A DNA stretch of 64,000 bases from Aphis gossypii (taxonomy: Eukaryota > Arthropoda > Insecta > Hemiptera > Aphididae): positions 32,695,213-32,759,212 of the forward strand of contig NC_065531.1 of NCBI RefSeq assembly GCF_020184175.1. The letters are read 5' to 3'. The position numbers and the translations under genes are program-made. Shown one piece after another: positions 1-13,060 of this stretch (the stretch's first letter is position 1; the number at the start of each line of letters is the position of its first letter). The notes under the pieces were generated by a model that saw nothing but the letters and a program-made list of their open reading frames with translations, ran no database searches and was not told the DNA's origin.

Positions 1-1360
1 ACATTTTAAAAAACTTGTGATTCTTGGAAACTTTTATTTTAGTATTTATTTCATATATTTGTAATTTAAAACCAAACAAATAGCTTAATACCACCTAATT
101 TAATTAATTTTTATAGTTATCTAATAATATAACAATTTTATAATTTTAAATATTTATGTGTATCGGTGTAACAAGTAAGTTATATAAAATATTTCTTGCA
201 TAATCAATTATATTACAGTAAAATTACAGGAATTTGAATTTTATGTTTTTATTTAATTTAAGAAAATATGAAAACATGGTTAAAAACACTTAAAATATTT
301 ACTACGATCTTAAACATTTTAATTTATTTTATTTTCGTAGAGTTGATAAACTTGTTTCATTTTATTGATAACATTATAAGACTAAAGTAAAACAATTGCT
401 TGTACAAAAACAATAGTCATTCTGAAATGACTAAGTTTTTATTAATTATATTTTTAATGCATGTAAAAAATTATAAAACACAAAATGATAGATGAAAATA
501 TAAATTTATATTTACTAAATAGATATTAATAATTTTAATTATTCTAACATTTATAAAATAAATTATTGAAAATTAATAAATTTTCTTATATCAGTTTAAT
601 CATCAAATATTTTATTATCAAGCTTAAGAAATATGTAATTTCAAAAAAAATTTACCTTATGGTACAAGACATAATACATCATAATTTTCAAGATTATGAT
701 AACTGTAATTATAATTTACATAATAAAACAGAGAAGGTAGTTTTGAGTTTTGAGCTACAATGAATTTAAATTGACGTTACCAATGCATAATATGATTATT
801 AGAACCAGTATAAATCACAAATGCTAAATAACTTTAAACTAGATGAAAAGTATTAACTTTTATCTAATTAAATCAGAGTATGAAGTATTTATTGATATAT
901 ACAATTTTTATTTATTTAAAAATAAATACAATGTGAAAATTATACTTTTATAGATATGTATTATTGTTTGAATGTAATATTGTAAAACAAATTGTAGAAT
1001 TTCAAATCATCAGCAATAGACCTGACCAACTTTATGTTTAAAAATTACCTTAATAATTTATATGTTATTATTATTTTTATAAATTTATTATTTAAAATAT
1101 ACATTTATTTTAATTTATGCTTAAAAATTCGAAATTCATTATAATTTTGTTGGTTAAATACATTAATGTTTGTATTGATAAATTGTATATACTCTTATTA
1201 ATTGATGTACAGCTTTATTTAAATTCAAAAGTACGATATAATGAATATTTTTATTTAATAAATTATTAGAAAAATATGTATTATACAAAATAATGTATTA
1301 AGTAATAATGACTTGTTTCATTTCAATTCGGCAATATTAAATTCGGACTATTTCTAAATG
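1..1360. other. A/T-rich sequence with no gene seen
   Basis: Very A/T-rich sequence with stops dense in all frames. The only longer open frame (566-763, plus) starts at TTG and is Lys/Ile/Tyr-rich, as expected by chance in this composition. I see no repeat boundary, splice-flanked exon or RNA gene. Confidence 0.6.
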
Positions 1361-1845
1361 TTTCTTTTAATCAGTCTGGTGGACCATGGCTGGATTAAGA
1401 AAAGAGGAAAAAGGATAATAAGAATTGAAATACGAGTTTAAAATGGTTTAAATACCATCAGATTGTGAGTAAATTATCATATGTCCGCGTGGTCATATTG
1501 AAGCAATCGTCGTAGTTATTCCTGAGATTACATTATTAAAATCCTGTTTACGCCCGATCGCACGAAATGTAATTACGAGCATAATTTATTTTCTTGGTGG
1601 AGACTTCAAAAGAAACTTGTGGATAACTTGTATTAAATTTGAATATTAATACTCGGAACTGCATAATAATTTTGGATTTCTTGGACGGTAGCCGAGATTA
1701 CGTTAAGTATACTCGCGGAGCGCGTCCTTTTGACTTGAAAGTGAGCAATTTGAAAGTTCGGGCAAAACGCACTAGTCAGCGCGCCCGTGGATTATTATTT
1801 AATCTGATCAAAGGGTCCCAAAGTTTTCCGATTCTCTCTATCTCA

Positions 1846-1866
1846 CTCTCTCTCTCTCTCTCTCTC
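1846..1866. repeat. (CT)n microsatellite
   Basis: A pure alternating CT run, preceded by an interrupted TCTC tract. On the minus strand it reads GAGAG, the core bound by GAGA-type factors in insects. Confidence 0.85.
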
Positions 1867-2130
1867 ACCCCCTCTTTCTTCTTGTATGCATGTCAGAAAC
1901 TGGGATACAACTTCTTTCGCGAACGCTGGGCTGAGTGGAGTTAGAATAAGCGGTTCGCGGAATTATATTAATTTTTTTTCGCGATATCGTCTCATTTCAC
2001 GTCAAAGGGAATAAGGATTTCTTTCTTTTGACGGTTTATTTAGGTCTGGATGAAGTGCGTCAAAGCGGAATTATTATTATAATAAGAATGTAATATATCT
2101 ACATGACAGTAACAGAGACAGAAAGGTACA

Positions 2131-2160
2131 GGGAGAGAGTGAGAGAGTGGACGAGAGAGA
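2131..2160. repeat. GA-rich tract
   Basis: Imperfect GAGAG repeats (GGGAGAGAGTGAGAGAG followed by GAGAGAGA), about 270 bp from the opposing CT tract. Confidence 0.7.
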
Positions 2161-2640
2161 AATAAATATGTGGGGTAGTTTATTATTATTTTTTACATGG
2201 TCTCGTAGAATATCGGGTGGCAAGCACGTATTCTGAGTAGTATTATAATTTGCATGCGAACTCTCAGCGCACAGTCTCTTGTCTTTACTTGGCTATGATT
2301 ATATGAATACAATATATAGTATATATACAATATATGCATTATACATAATACACATATAATATCATAAGTATGTTTATATTATGTATGTATGTATGAATGT
2401 ATGTATATTAGTGTTCATGTTAATGCACATTATAATATACATTCATGATATGATGAAGAGGAAGGGGGTCGTTACTTGTTCTTTGGCACCTCCCCGTGCG
2501 CAAATCGATGTCTTCACAAATTTATTCCTCTACGACTACACTCACGCTTTCCGTTTCTCTTTACACTTTACAATTTTCAAATCAAATATAGTAGGTATGC
2601 CGCTCTGGTATACTATTCCAATTAAAATGGTAAAATAATT

Positions 2641-5600
2641 TTCAGGAATACTACAACACAAGTGCTGAATGTTTTTAATTGGTTTTTCAATATTAATACA
2701 TCTAAAACTACGATATATCAATGTCTAAAGTAAAAGTATGAAGAGGAAATTAATTAAAATAAGTCACACTACTATATTGTATCAATTAATTACTTTTACG
2801 CAAATAAATAATGAACAGCTATTGTAAGAATCAATAACAAAAAAAAATTATATTAAATGGGATTGATATTAAAATTAAATCAGTTACATCGCATAATTTT
2901 GTTTTATTCCAATTAATTTAATTAGCTCCCAATAAATTTATTTTTAATGCATTATAGTTATAACTTATAAGTTTGATTTATTTTGAATAAAAAATGTATT
3001 TAATTGAGTAATATGAATGAAATAACGTATTTAGGCAATATACTAATAATTTTGTCTATAGACATATAAATTTTAACCTATTATTGTTTACTCATATAAA
3101 AATATACACACCTATGATTGGATGTTTAACTGCTTTAAACTATTGTTTATGTTAATAATATTGTTTCCTAATTATATAATATATAGTTAAAAATAGATAA
3201 AATTCACTAAATATTTAATAAAAAAATAAAAAAAAATAAATTTTTTTTTTGTTATTTTGATATAATACAAAATAATTTATTTAGAATATGCATCTTATTA
3301 CTACAATGACTAATTAATATTGGACTTATTTTTTTTTTTCTATTAATAATAGCTTATAATATATTATATTATAATATTCATCCTAAAATCCTAAAATCTT
3401 AAATTATAATTAATATATTTAATTTATTCAAATTTTAAACATAATAATAATAGTACTAACTAACACAATATAATAAAATAAAAATGTTCATTGTTCATTA
3501 AATTGAAAATTAATATTCTCGTAATATATATTAATACCTACTCGAATATCTAAAATAAATATTTTATTTTACACATTTATTGTAAATCGTGGTAGCAAAT
3601 ATATATTTAAAAATGATAAAGGAACCTTTGGTTACTTTTTACCCCAGAAATCACAATTTACAATAAATTACTTATTGTTATAGTTATTATTCATATCAAG
3701 CACCGCGCATTCGACATTTTTATTCAGGGAGAAGGATTATCATTCATCATTGTAATATATTTGTGAGACAATAATGTACTACAGTAATGAAAAAAACTAA
3801 AAACTAATATAAAAAATACTTTTTAAAATGCTTAAACCACAAAGCTTTTGCCTCTTGGTTACATTACTGTTTAGTAGCGACTACTATTAAATATTAATAA
3901 GGTTTTATAAAATATATTATAATATGAGTTATATTATTTACTAATGATTAAATAGTTTTTAATAGCTTATGTCAATATTTTGTTTCGAATATTATAACTA
4001 TAATTTATAATACATTAATAATTGTTATATTTGGAAAACTTGATAAATAAAAAATAATTGGAATGTATACTATACTATGACCGAATTTTATTTTCCATTT
4101 CTTGTTAATTATCTTTTATAGCACGATGAAAATATATAATATGCATATATTTTTAGTTTTAGTTTCATTATAATTAATTTATTAATCAATATTTTAATAA
4201 TGTTCTATAGATCATAAAATCAGGTGTCTCTGATAGATTAGTAATTACCTATCAATTATATTACTATTTTAATTGGTTATACCTAGGTGATTTTATGAGG
4301 AACTGTAATTATTAAATTATTAAACTGATAAAATAGAATTATACTTACTGTTATTATTCCATCAAATAATGATAGTCGGACATTCGGTTGAAGCGGATTT
4401 GAATGACATTAACTGTGTGGATGATTTTTTTTGTAGATGCAAAAGTACCCACTTTTATTCGTTAACACTGTACATCGAGATTATATCTTTGAATGGAAAA
4501 CATTAAACATGAATCGAAAACTTACTTTGTGATTTGAATAACAACAATATACTTGACAAATCGTATAAATACACTGTAGGTAGGTATGTAGGAGGAAAAC
4601 AACTGAGACGGTGTTATATTACCTTTACGAAAAGGCAGCCTCCGAAATACTGCTGGTTATTCATTCGCCAGACAGTCAATATCCGTTTATTTTGCTGTTT
4701 GTCCTTTTATTATTGCAAAACCAATATATCGGCAACTTCGATCCCTCTTGGGCGTTACCATAACACAAGCTAAGGTTTCTCTATTGTTTTCGTTCATTGT
4801 TTTTTTTCCACCAGTTCAATGCAATTCCCCTTTTTCAACTTCAATTTAAAATTTTGGCAGTCATCGAATTGCCATTCTATTGTAGTTATAGAATTTTACA
4901 CGAAATCGCATATAACTATACGCGGTTTTATACTTCATTGTAAAATGATTATATAAATCGTATCAGATGACAGCAAATATACGAATAATTGAATTAAACA
5001 TGTTATGCTAGTCTTCTTCAATGTACTTACTTATAGAATTATCGAAAATAAGACGTTTAAAATAATATGATGTGTAATACTATTTGATAATGTAAACAAT
5101 TAAACTTATAAAGAAATAAAACTATGAATTAGAAGAATAATAATAAAAATCATAGTCTTATGATTTAATATTTTAGATGAAAATTCACAATCTATTATTA
5201 ATTGAATCATAAATTTGTAATTTGAATGTATGGATTTATAGGTTAAATTATAATAATATGTAATGTGTGTGTGTTTATTTTTTCATACCTATATATATAT
5301 ATATATATATATTATGTTACGGTAAATTATGTTATAAATACATAATAATGTTATTGTACAAATATATGGACAATTATTATTATTATAAACAATATAAACT
5401 AAAAATTCACGTCGTGCGTGGAGTTATTAGTCCTCTCTAAGATTACTTTATTTAAAATTCATGATATACGTGAAAATTAATTATAAACGCGTAAATAAGC
5501 TCTTCTGATAAAAAGAAATCCAACAAAATTGAGGAGTGTTATAATAATCGAGATAAAAATTTGCATTCAAGAAAAAATTTGCGACCAAAATGTTGTCATG

Positions 5601-8142
5601 TTGGAGTAATGTTCATAAAGAAAAAAGTTCTACCAACGAAAATTAAGTCCAACAAACCGTTGTACTATTGGTTTTTAATTTATTACACTGTCAATAATTT
5701 TATTATACTTCTACATCATAACATTCATAACTTTTTGGTTGTTTATTTAAAATATGTTTTAATTAATTGGCCTACTTGAATCTTTTTTATCATAAGCAAA
5801 CAATATGATAATAATCATTAATATACTGCATTTAATTACTCTATCATTTCATGAGGTTATTAATATGATTCACTAAAAATACACAAGATAATCCCTATAT
5901 TTGTAACAAAAATGCCTGGTGAATAATGTTCTACTCCGGTATCACAGTAACTTTTATGATAAATGTATCATGTTGTCTAACTTTTTCTATTTTTTTTTTT
6001 AATAATACAACAATTAAAAAATACCAAAAGTATATAGTCACAATATTTTTAAGCAATTATAGATAAAATGTATTGACTATAAATTCTTCAAAATCACGAA
6101 AAAATTTTTTTAATTTTACTTATGTACATTTTCTATTTTAAACTAAATATTATGTTTGAAAATGTGATACATTTTTTTTTCTTTGTAAAATTATTCAACT
6201 AATAAAAACATTTATATATAACGTAAGAATAAAATATAACAATCGTTTTATAAGTGTTTAAATTTTGATAACATTTAATATTCGAACAAAAAATTTTGAA
6301 TTGAGGTGTTTAAGTAAGCAAATGTAGTGGATCATGTTTTTAAGCTTTGCTTTTTAAGAAGTGAAATAAGTGACTTATTATTTTTGTAACCCATTTTAAT
6401 TAGTTATTGATTTCAATTTCAAGTCCATTGTACCTTATTTTCATTTTATTTTTTGTTAACTTTGTCGAACATGTCATTTGAGATAAAAAACATAGTGCAG
6501 TTAAAAGTAAAAATTTTAAATAAAATAACAGAAAATGGGAGTTATTAGATTTAATGTAGACGGTGATATAGTTCCTGGGCGAGAGTTATAAACTTTTTAA
6601 GTAATTCTTAAAACTTTAGAGAAGTAATAACGATATTATTATTAATGGAATAAAAACATTATTTATTTAATATTATTACATACACTACTAAGTAAAACAC
6701 TTAACGTTTAATGGAGTTTTATAATTTGTAAAATGTATTACAATTGTCAATTATACACACTATTATTACTTATATATTGTTATTATTATCGTTATTGATA
6801 TTATAAAAACAATAATCTAGTTACTTAATCAGCGTAGTGCATTTTATCAGTTGACTCCCAGTCTAAAAATATTTTATTGTAAAAATAATAATTTTTCCTC
6901 TCAAAAGATTTTAATTTTTTCGTTGTTATATTCAAAAGTATTAAATTTAATGGTTTGAATTTGGAGATTAGTGTCTGTATATTTTAAGACTTAAAATGAG
7001 TTAATTTGACTTAGTTTTTGTAACAATTATAATAAAAATATTGTATATAGTGTATATTGTATACAGTGTTATAGTTTATTATAAAATATATATAATATAA
7101 TATATATTAAAATTAAATATAATATAAATAATTATAATTTTTTGTTATTGCTGTATAGATGCATAGCAATTAATGTTGAATTTATATAGTCTATATCGCA
7201 TTTCAGAATTTGACTATTTAGATAAAAAAAAATGTTTTGTTTCCCAAGTGGCCTAAATTTCCAAGCGGGACAATCGAACACATGTAATTGTATTTATTTG
7301 TTCTTTATTACTGTTCTAAATAAATAAATAATGAATGAATAATACGAAAACAAAAATGTGTATTGGTAAGAAACTAATTTATTTTTCAAATGCATGTTAG
7401 GCGAATTTATTATATTCACGCTTTATGCACTTACATTATCTATAATTTAAAAATGACTTTAGTAAATGAATAAAGATGTTAATTGAAACTGTGTAAATAT
7501 CTTTTATCTCAGAAAAAAATAAAACAACTTATTAAAAGATAAACTGATGACCGCTGGGTAACTTTGTTTAATACATATTACTATAATCATTTAATGTAAA
7601 TATTCTTTTAGCTTATAATATGCTAATTATTGTAAATAATATAAAATGTTATATTATATTATTATTCTATGTTTTGAAATTATAAACAAACAAAAAGAAT
7701 TACAATTTTAATAAACAATATTACTAACTTTCTAAATTACAATAACCTTGAATATTATTTTTTACTCTTCATGAAAATCAACATTTTCAAAATATTATAC
7801 CTACGTATTATAATTGCATAATATTATATTACAAAATAAACAATAACTATTAAATTGTTAAATTACATGCGTTGTAATTTAATTATTTACACTTTACCTT
7901 TTGGGCTTTAAATTTTCGATATTGACTTACCCCCTTTCATGTGAAAATAATATATAATTATTAACCTAATAATTATCTCGAAAATATGAAAATAATACAA
8001 ACATCTAGAAGGCTATTATTGTAGCTAGCAATTTCAGCTATAGTGAATAACCAGGATTTAACCATGGTGTTTTTTTTAAATTAAATAACTTATTATTATT
8101 TTCAAATTCGTTCTACTTAAATATACAATAACAATAAACTTG
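2641..8142. other. Long A/T-rich stretch without a gene
   Basis: Intergenic or intronic sequence with many poly-A/T runs and AT palindromes. Open frames at 4534-4773 and 5561-5779 match nothing I recognise, have no exon-like borders and look like chance. The part around 4.36-4.9 kb has slightly higher G+C but no clear feature. Confidence 0.55.
5291..5312. repeat. (AT)n microsatellite
   Basis: Uninterrupted alternating AT run following TTTCATACCT. Confidence 0.9.
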
Positions 8143-8148
8143 TCTTAC

Positions 8149-8252
8149 CGACCATTGTACTACGTGTGTTGAAGAAACGATCAACACACTATCTGTTTCC
8201 GCATATTTTTTTATTATTTGGGAACTTGCATATCCGTTAGCGCCATCTATGA
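8149..8252 (-). CDS. Candidate isolated internal exon, unknown product
   Basis: On the minus strand an open frame with codon use unlike the surrounding A/T-rich noise encodes about 35 residues. They include IDGANGYASS, a Lys/Glu-containing stretch (KKYAETD) and a hydrophobic VLIVSS. It ends exactly at a consensus-like splice donor (TCG|GTAAGA, GT at 8148-8147). A possible acceptor, CCAAGCAG, precedes 8252 but lacks a strong pyrimidine tract. These borders give 104 nt: two bases then 34 codons, ending in phase 0. I do not recognise the peptide, and no neighbouring exon was found within the window. The alternative is a chance open frame next to a chance GTAAGA. The core TAGATGGCGC inside it also matches an insect CTCF-type motif, so conservation here could be regulatory rather than coding. 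Confidence 0.3.
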
Positions 8253-11200
8253 CTGCTTGGCGGTAACAAGCCATAAATATACTTACATATATTACGTTGT
8301 ATTTCAAAATAAAATATATTATAACTAATAAATTTAACGTGTTATGTAGTTAATTTCTATAAACGAAATTTATAATTTTATTAATTCTATAATTTCTTTT
8401 ATTAACTTATCACGTGGACACACATTTTTAATTTATTGAATTATAGATTTCACATCCTCAATATATTCCAATTATTGTTAAACGTTATTTGTATCCAGAC
8501 GATAATAAAAGGTCATTGAATAGGTAAATGCTATTCAAAGACTTACAGCTATAGGAAAACTAACTAGGTATATAATTTATAATATATGTATATTAAATGG
8601 CAAACAAATATCAATTTGTGATCGTGAATATATTTCATTTTTCAATGGTTTATGTAGGACGTAGGTACATAATAATACATCTAAAATCGATGTAAAAAAA
8701 TGATTTGGTAAAGCATAACGATTGATCAAGATATGTTTGCGTTATAAGATCTACAAAACTTAAATATTTTTTACCTGAATAATATTTAAAAGCCAGAAGG
8801 TACCTATTAATAAAATTGAACTATAGGCATTTGAGAATTAGTTATTTACAGTTTTAAAATAAATTGGCATGATATTGAAGTAAAACATTAATGTTATCTA
8901 TATATCTTAAAAAATATAAAGATACATTTATTAGATTAAACAAAAAAAAAAAAAATTAAAACCAATTATGTAGATCGACTTTTAAACAATTTGTGGTCTA
9001 CCGGTAGATCGCGTTCAACCGTTATTCGATGGGCGATCAAACTCTACATTTTATTAGTTGTAGGTACACTATTATTAATAATAAAAAATAATAAAATAAT
9101 TTAGGTGTCTATTATTTATGATACATGATATTGATATAGTAAAATATTATTACCTGATAAGAAATATAATTGTACGTAGTAAACACATTTATTTATTTAT
9201 TTTATTATTTATAAGCACCGACTGTTGGCCTAATGAGTGAACATTATCACCATATTACAGTTGTATTTATATATAAGAAACAAGAAAAGATGCATTGAAA
9301 AAAATCATTAGTTTTTAAATTTGGTTTTTGTAGTTAGACGATGATTACAAATTTTGACAAAGTAATTGAAATTGATTTATAATGGTTTTTTAGTATTTTA
9401 ACGAGCGAGTCTAAACGATTTAAATTGGTTCTGGTGTTTTGATTTAGGTTTGACATTCAGTTATATTATGTTTGGTAGTATACGCACTCTTTTTGCGGTA
9501 CCTATCCCAAGGTTCTTCTCTAATCTTCAAATAACTGTGAAAGAGTTTCATATGTTCGACTTGAGATGAATAAGAATGCCTTCAAATATTTCATCTATTT
9601 TAAAGATGGTATTTAAGATGGGAATGTCCAATTAGTTATAATGTATTGAGTGTAGTAGGATGATATATTATTATCCATTATTGGTGCCATAATATTAGTA
9701 GGCATTTATTTTTTATTTGTTTAGGAATATATCTCTAATGGTTTTGATTTAGCTTAAAAATAAATAGGGATAAAATATGTGAATCACACATTTACTGTGT
9801 GTATATGTTTAAGAATAGTGCCAAAAAAGTATCAATAAAACTATTTAGAATAAAGGAATACTTAATTGAAATGGAAAAAACTTTCAATGGCAGTAAAACG
9901 AATACCTACACGTTAAAGTCAGTGAAATGAAAAACGAGAAACCCACACAACAAGATAACACGACTGCCACGGAATACATTAATTTAATGAAATGTATTTG
10001 AATACATATTATATTATATTGTACTACATTTTCATGTGTATATATAGGTAATAGATACTATAATGTTGGCTGTTGTCGGTTTATCTAGTCTTTGCATTTG
10101 TCAATCAAATCTGTATATAAAATAATATGGATAAATAATTGCAGCAGTTATAAATATCCACAATAATAATATTATTGAGATTGTACCTATACAGAATAAA
10201 AAATGTATTATTATACATACCTTTTTACACGGTAACGATAAACAAGTATACGCATTATAATATGATTGAGTAGCCATTAGAATTTACATAGAATTGACAA
10301 GTAAATAAACGTTGTTATATCCCATATCGTGATCTCCCTCGCGGTTCGGTTGAAAAATAATTGTTTAAAATAACACGAACGAGTAAAATATATAAAATTA
10401 TACTATACTTTCCTCCTTAATTTGTCCACAATTATTCACTAGCTATACTACTGTCCTATATTTTATAAACCGTTTCGGGGTTCAAGCCATGTAGTCATCG
10501 CAGAAAATTAAATTAGTACCTAAATTTTAACACCACAACACATTATTTTTTTCAATTTGACTTTGATCAAGGACTGGAGTTGAACTATAAAATAATACCA
10601 GAATTGAAATAGTAAAATCAATTCTTTTTTTATTTAAGTGACTTAAGTCATTCTTAGTGAAGAAGAGGAAACGAAAAATTATTTTAATACATGTACCTAT
10701 ACAAATTACACAGCCTTCACGCATATGATCGTCAACATTTAAATGTTATACGTATGCGTATAATTCTACAACATTCTATAGATCAAAAGTTGCCAATAAT
10801 GTTCTGATTCACGGCACCGTAAGGAAATTTCTAAAAATCTGGAAGCATCATATAGTAGTATAACATCGACATACCTTGTAGGTATTTATATTTATATTTC
10901 ATAATTTTGGTTTTCATTAATAAATTAGATACAACAAAACGCAAACATATATTCGTAGTTATATTATATTAAAAAAAAAATAATAATAAAATAATTATGA
11001 TTATTAAACACAAACTCTATACTTTTGATGAATCCATTTTCTTTTTTTCAATTATGAAAAATATGTAAGATTGCTTAATATTTGAAATAATTAATTCACG
11101 TCGTCTCTAATTCAAGTTTCTCAGAGCTCGGTATGTCGTAGATGCTAACTGTATTTGTACGAGTGATCGGCAATGTATATAATTTAGTCAAGGTGTATCT

Positions 11201-11339
11201 ATATAGTTGTGCAGTAGATGACAATGATATCACGACATCATTTTGAGATGTGCACGTGACAACCGGGTGTATAAGGCATAATAATATAATATTATAAATA
11301 AAATTAATTATCGCATTATTATCATTATTATCGAATCGT
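8253..11339. other. A/T-rich stretch without a gene
   Basis: No convincing coding or RNA feature. The minus-strand open frame at 10527-10724 is unrecognisable and probably chance. Confidence 0.5.
8970..9055. repeat. Possible DNA-transposon fragment with 12-bp palindrome
   Basis: A short higher-G+C block in A/T-rich sequence, centred on the perfect palindrome TCTACCGGTAGA (8997-9008) and ending near GGGCGATCAAACTC. The text (TGTGGTCTACCGGTAGATCG) resembles internal parts of hAT-type elements as I remember them, but I see no matching termini or target-site duplication. Confidence 0.25.
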
Positions 11340-11840
11340 ATGTACAGTACAACGGCGGCAACACGGTTTCAGTTGGCTCGTTAAACTGCACTCGGAATTA
11401 CGGCGCCCGAAGCGTTTATATACAGCTCAGCGCCCTTCGCGCGTGTGTGTGTGTGTGTGTGAGTGAGTGTGCTGTAGGCAGACTTATGTTCGGCGGCTGG
11501 ATGTCTGGCGAACCGCCGTGTACGATGGCGAGAAGGATGAGGAGGAGGAGGATTTGCTGGTAGCGGCTCGGCACGCTTAGGGGGCAGGACACCAATTATT
11601 ATTATTATAACTGGGACAGGGTTATACGGGTTTTGTCACGAACTGACGCGGACGGGGCCATTTTCCGATCCAATTATCGGTCACGCCACCGTTTTCCTAT
11701 ATACGCGACGGGCGTTCAAATTATTACAATGTTATTAATTATTATTATATTGCAATATTATTACGTACGATGTTGCGAGTTATATACTCATCATTGCGTT
11801 TTTATAAAATATGACGTGACTTCGCGCGTTCGATCATAAG
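11340..11840. promoter_or_regulatory. CpG-containing promoter-like island
   Basis: This is the sharpest rise in G+C in the left half. On the plus strand TCAGTTG at 11369-11375 fits the arthropod initiator. On the minus strand TATATAAA (11422-11415) lies about 35 bp upstream of TGCAGTTT (A at 11387), an acceptable TATA-initiator pair. A GT microsatellite (11443-11460) and a GA-rich stretch (about 11530-11560) follow. A 25-codon plus-strand ORF begins at ATG 11487 and stops after its Arg-rich part; TTTGCTG|GTAGCG there could be a splice donor. No attached gene is evident, so this may be a first exon or promoter of a gene whose exons lie far away. Confidence 0.35.
11443..11460. repeat. (GT)n microsatellite
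   Basis: Alternating GT run followed by GAGTGAGTGTG. Confidence 0.85.
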
Positions 11841-12539
11841 TGCATACAATTTTCCCCGTTCGTCATCTCAAATGTGCAGTATTTTTTTGATAATTACTAA
11901 GAACAGTAAGAACTATTAAAAACAATTCAAACTTTGATAATTAAAAAAAAAAAAAAACAGCTAACAATCGTACATTCTTATACAATTTATACGTCCAATA
12001 TTTGTGTTTTTTATATTTATAGTTTATATATTATTCAGTTTGGATTATATCGTCTCTACCTGTAATTGAATAAAAAAGATTTTAAATATCTAACTAGTAT
12101 AAAGAATAAAATAATAAACTTAATTACTTGACACTTGAAATTCTACATTTTTGCAGCTGAACTAAACATTAATTTATGTAAAAAATAATCCAGCTCTATT
12201 AGTAAGCAAAACCTAATGACCTAAGTCATATTATAATATATTAATAAACACAGAAGACGTCATAACATCACCTATAGGGATTCTCTACTGACCTTACATA
12301 TTTTATTTTTATTGGTATAGCAGTACATAAAATAATAAACAATTATTTTACATTTTATTGTTACTATTTTTCAATCATTTTAACATTAGCTGTGTGAAGT
12401 GACACTAGTTTTTACCAAACACCAACTGCCAACACCTCGCTGTCTTCAATATTCGGTAGGTTGTGTTAAATAAAATAGTATCTATTGTTTGTATTATTAT
12501 TTATTATACTACTTTATACTACTTTTTCAATTCTTAAAA

Positions 12540-13060
12540 AAAACATTTTTTTCATAAAATTTTACTATTTTTCCGAAAAATCCCGATTTTTTTCGTCAAA
12601 ATCAATTTTTCCAAAAATTTTAAATGAAACCAAATTTTCCCAATCGTTCAAAAAAAAAAACTTGAAAAACACTGGGTTTTTTCAGAAAACAAATTTTTTT
12701 CCGAAATTTTTATCCCCACTCTCGATTATCAGCAGATTAGGGTGGCTTGGCATCCACGAATAAACGAATTCCGCGGATAATCCGCAAAATTAAAATTCAA
12801 ACGAAAATGTTATAATTACCTACATATCATATGTATAATTGAAAAAAATCAAATCATGTAATTTTAAATAGTTTTTAAGGAAAATAAAATTACAGTATGT
12901 TTTATTTTTATTTTGACATACATAATATAATTATATAATATTACGAATATATTTTAAATTTTATTATTATTTTAATAATATTTTTATACATATATGTATG
13001 TAGATCATTCTGCAGAAAATACGGATAATCCACCCACGGACAATTTAGAACAGGTACACT
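12540..13060. repeat. Degenerate repeat region, transposon-like
   Basis: From 12540 to 12715 the sequence is built from diverged copies of words like TTTTTCCGAAAAATTT. From 12739 it changes to blocks holding near-palindromic GCGGATAATCCGC, and a related ACGGATAATCCACCCACGG recurs at 13020-13040. The repeated GGATAATCC words about 250 bp apart suggest the internal part of a DNA transposon. Termini and target-site duplications are not clear. The plus-strand open frame at 12485-12763 is only this repeat read through. Confidence 0.4.

Larger units (their letters stand above)
1361..2640. promoter_or_regulatory. Candidate regulatory island with CT/GA tracts
   Basis: Base composition changes here to a mixed, CpG-containing sequence. 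It holds an arthropod initiator-like TCAGTC at about 1371, a CT tract at 1846-1866 and a GA-rich stretch at 2131-2160. A short ATG in a good context at 1386 (ACCATGG) gives only ten codons. The open frame at 1639-1944 resembles no known family and runs through the CT tract, so I do not call it a gene. An enhancer, promoter or untranslated first exon would explain the composition, but no downstream gene can be tied to it. Confidence 0.3.

Noticed and set aside
1639..1944. 101-codon plus-strand frame
   Set aside because: Starts at TTG, contains a Ser-Leu run from the CT microsatellite, and has no recognisable domain.
10478..10490. GGTTCAAGCC resembling a tRNA B box
   Set aside because: No A box or cloverleaf could be formed upstream, and no acceptor stem pairs.
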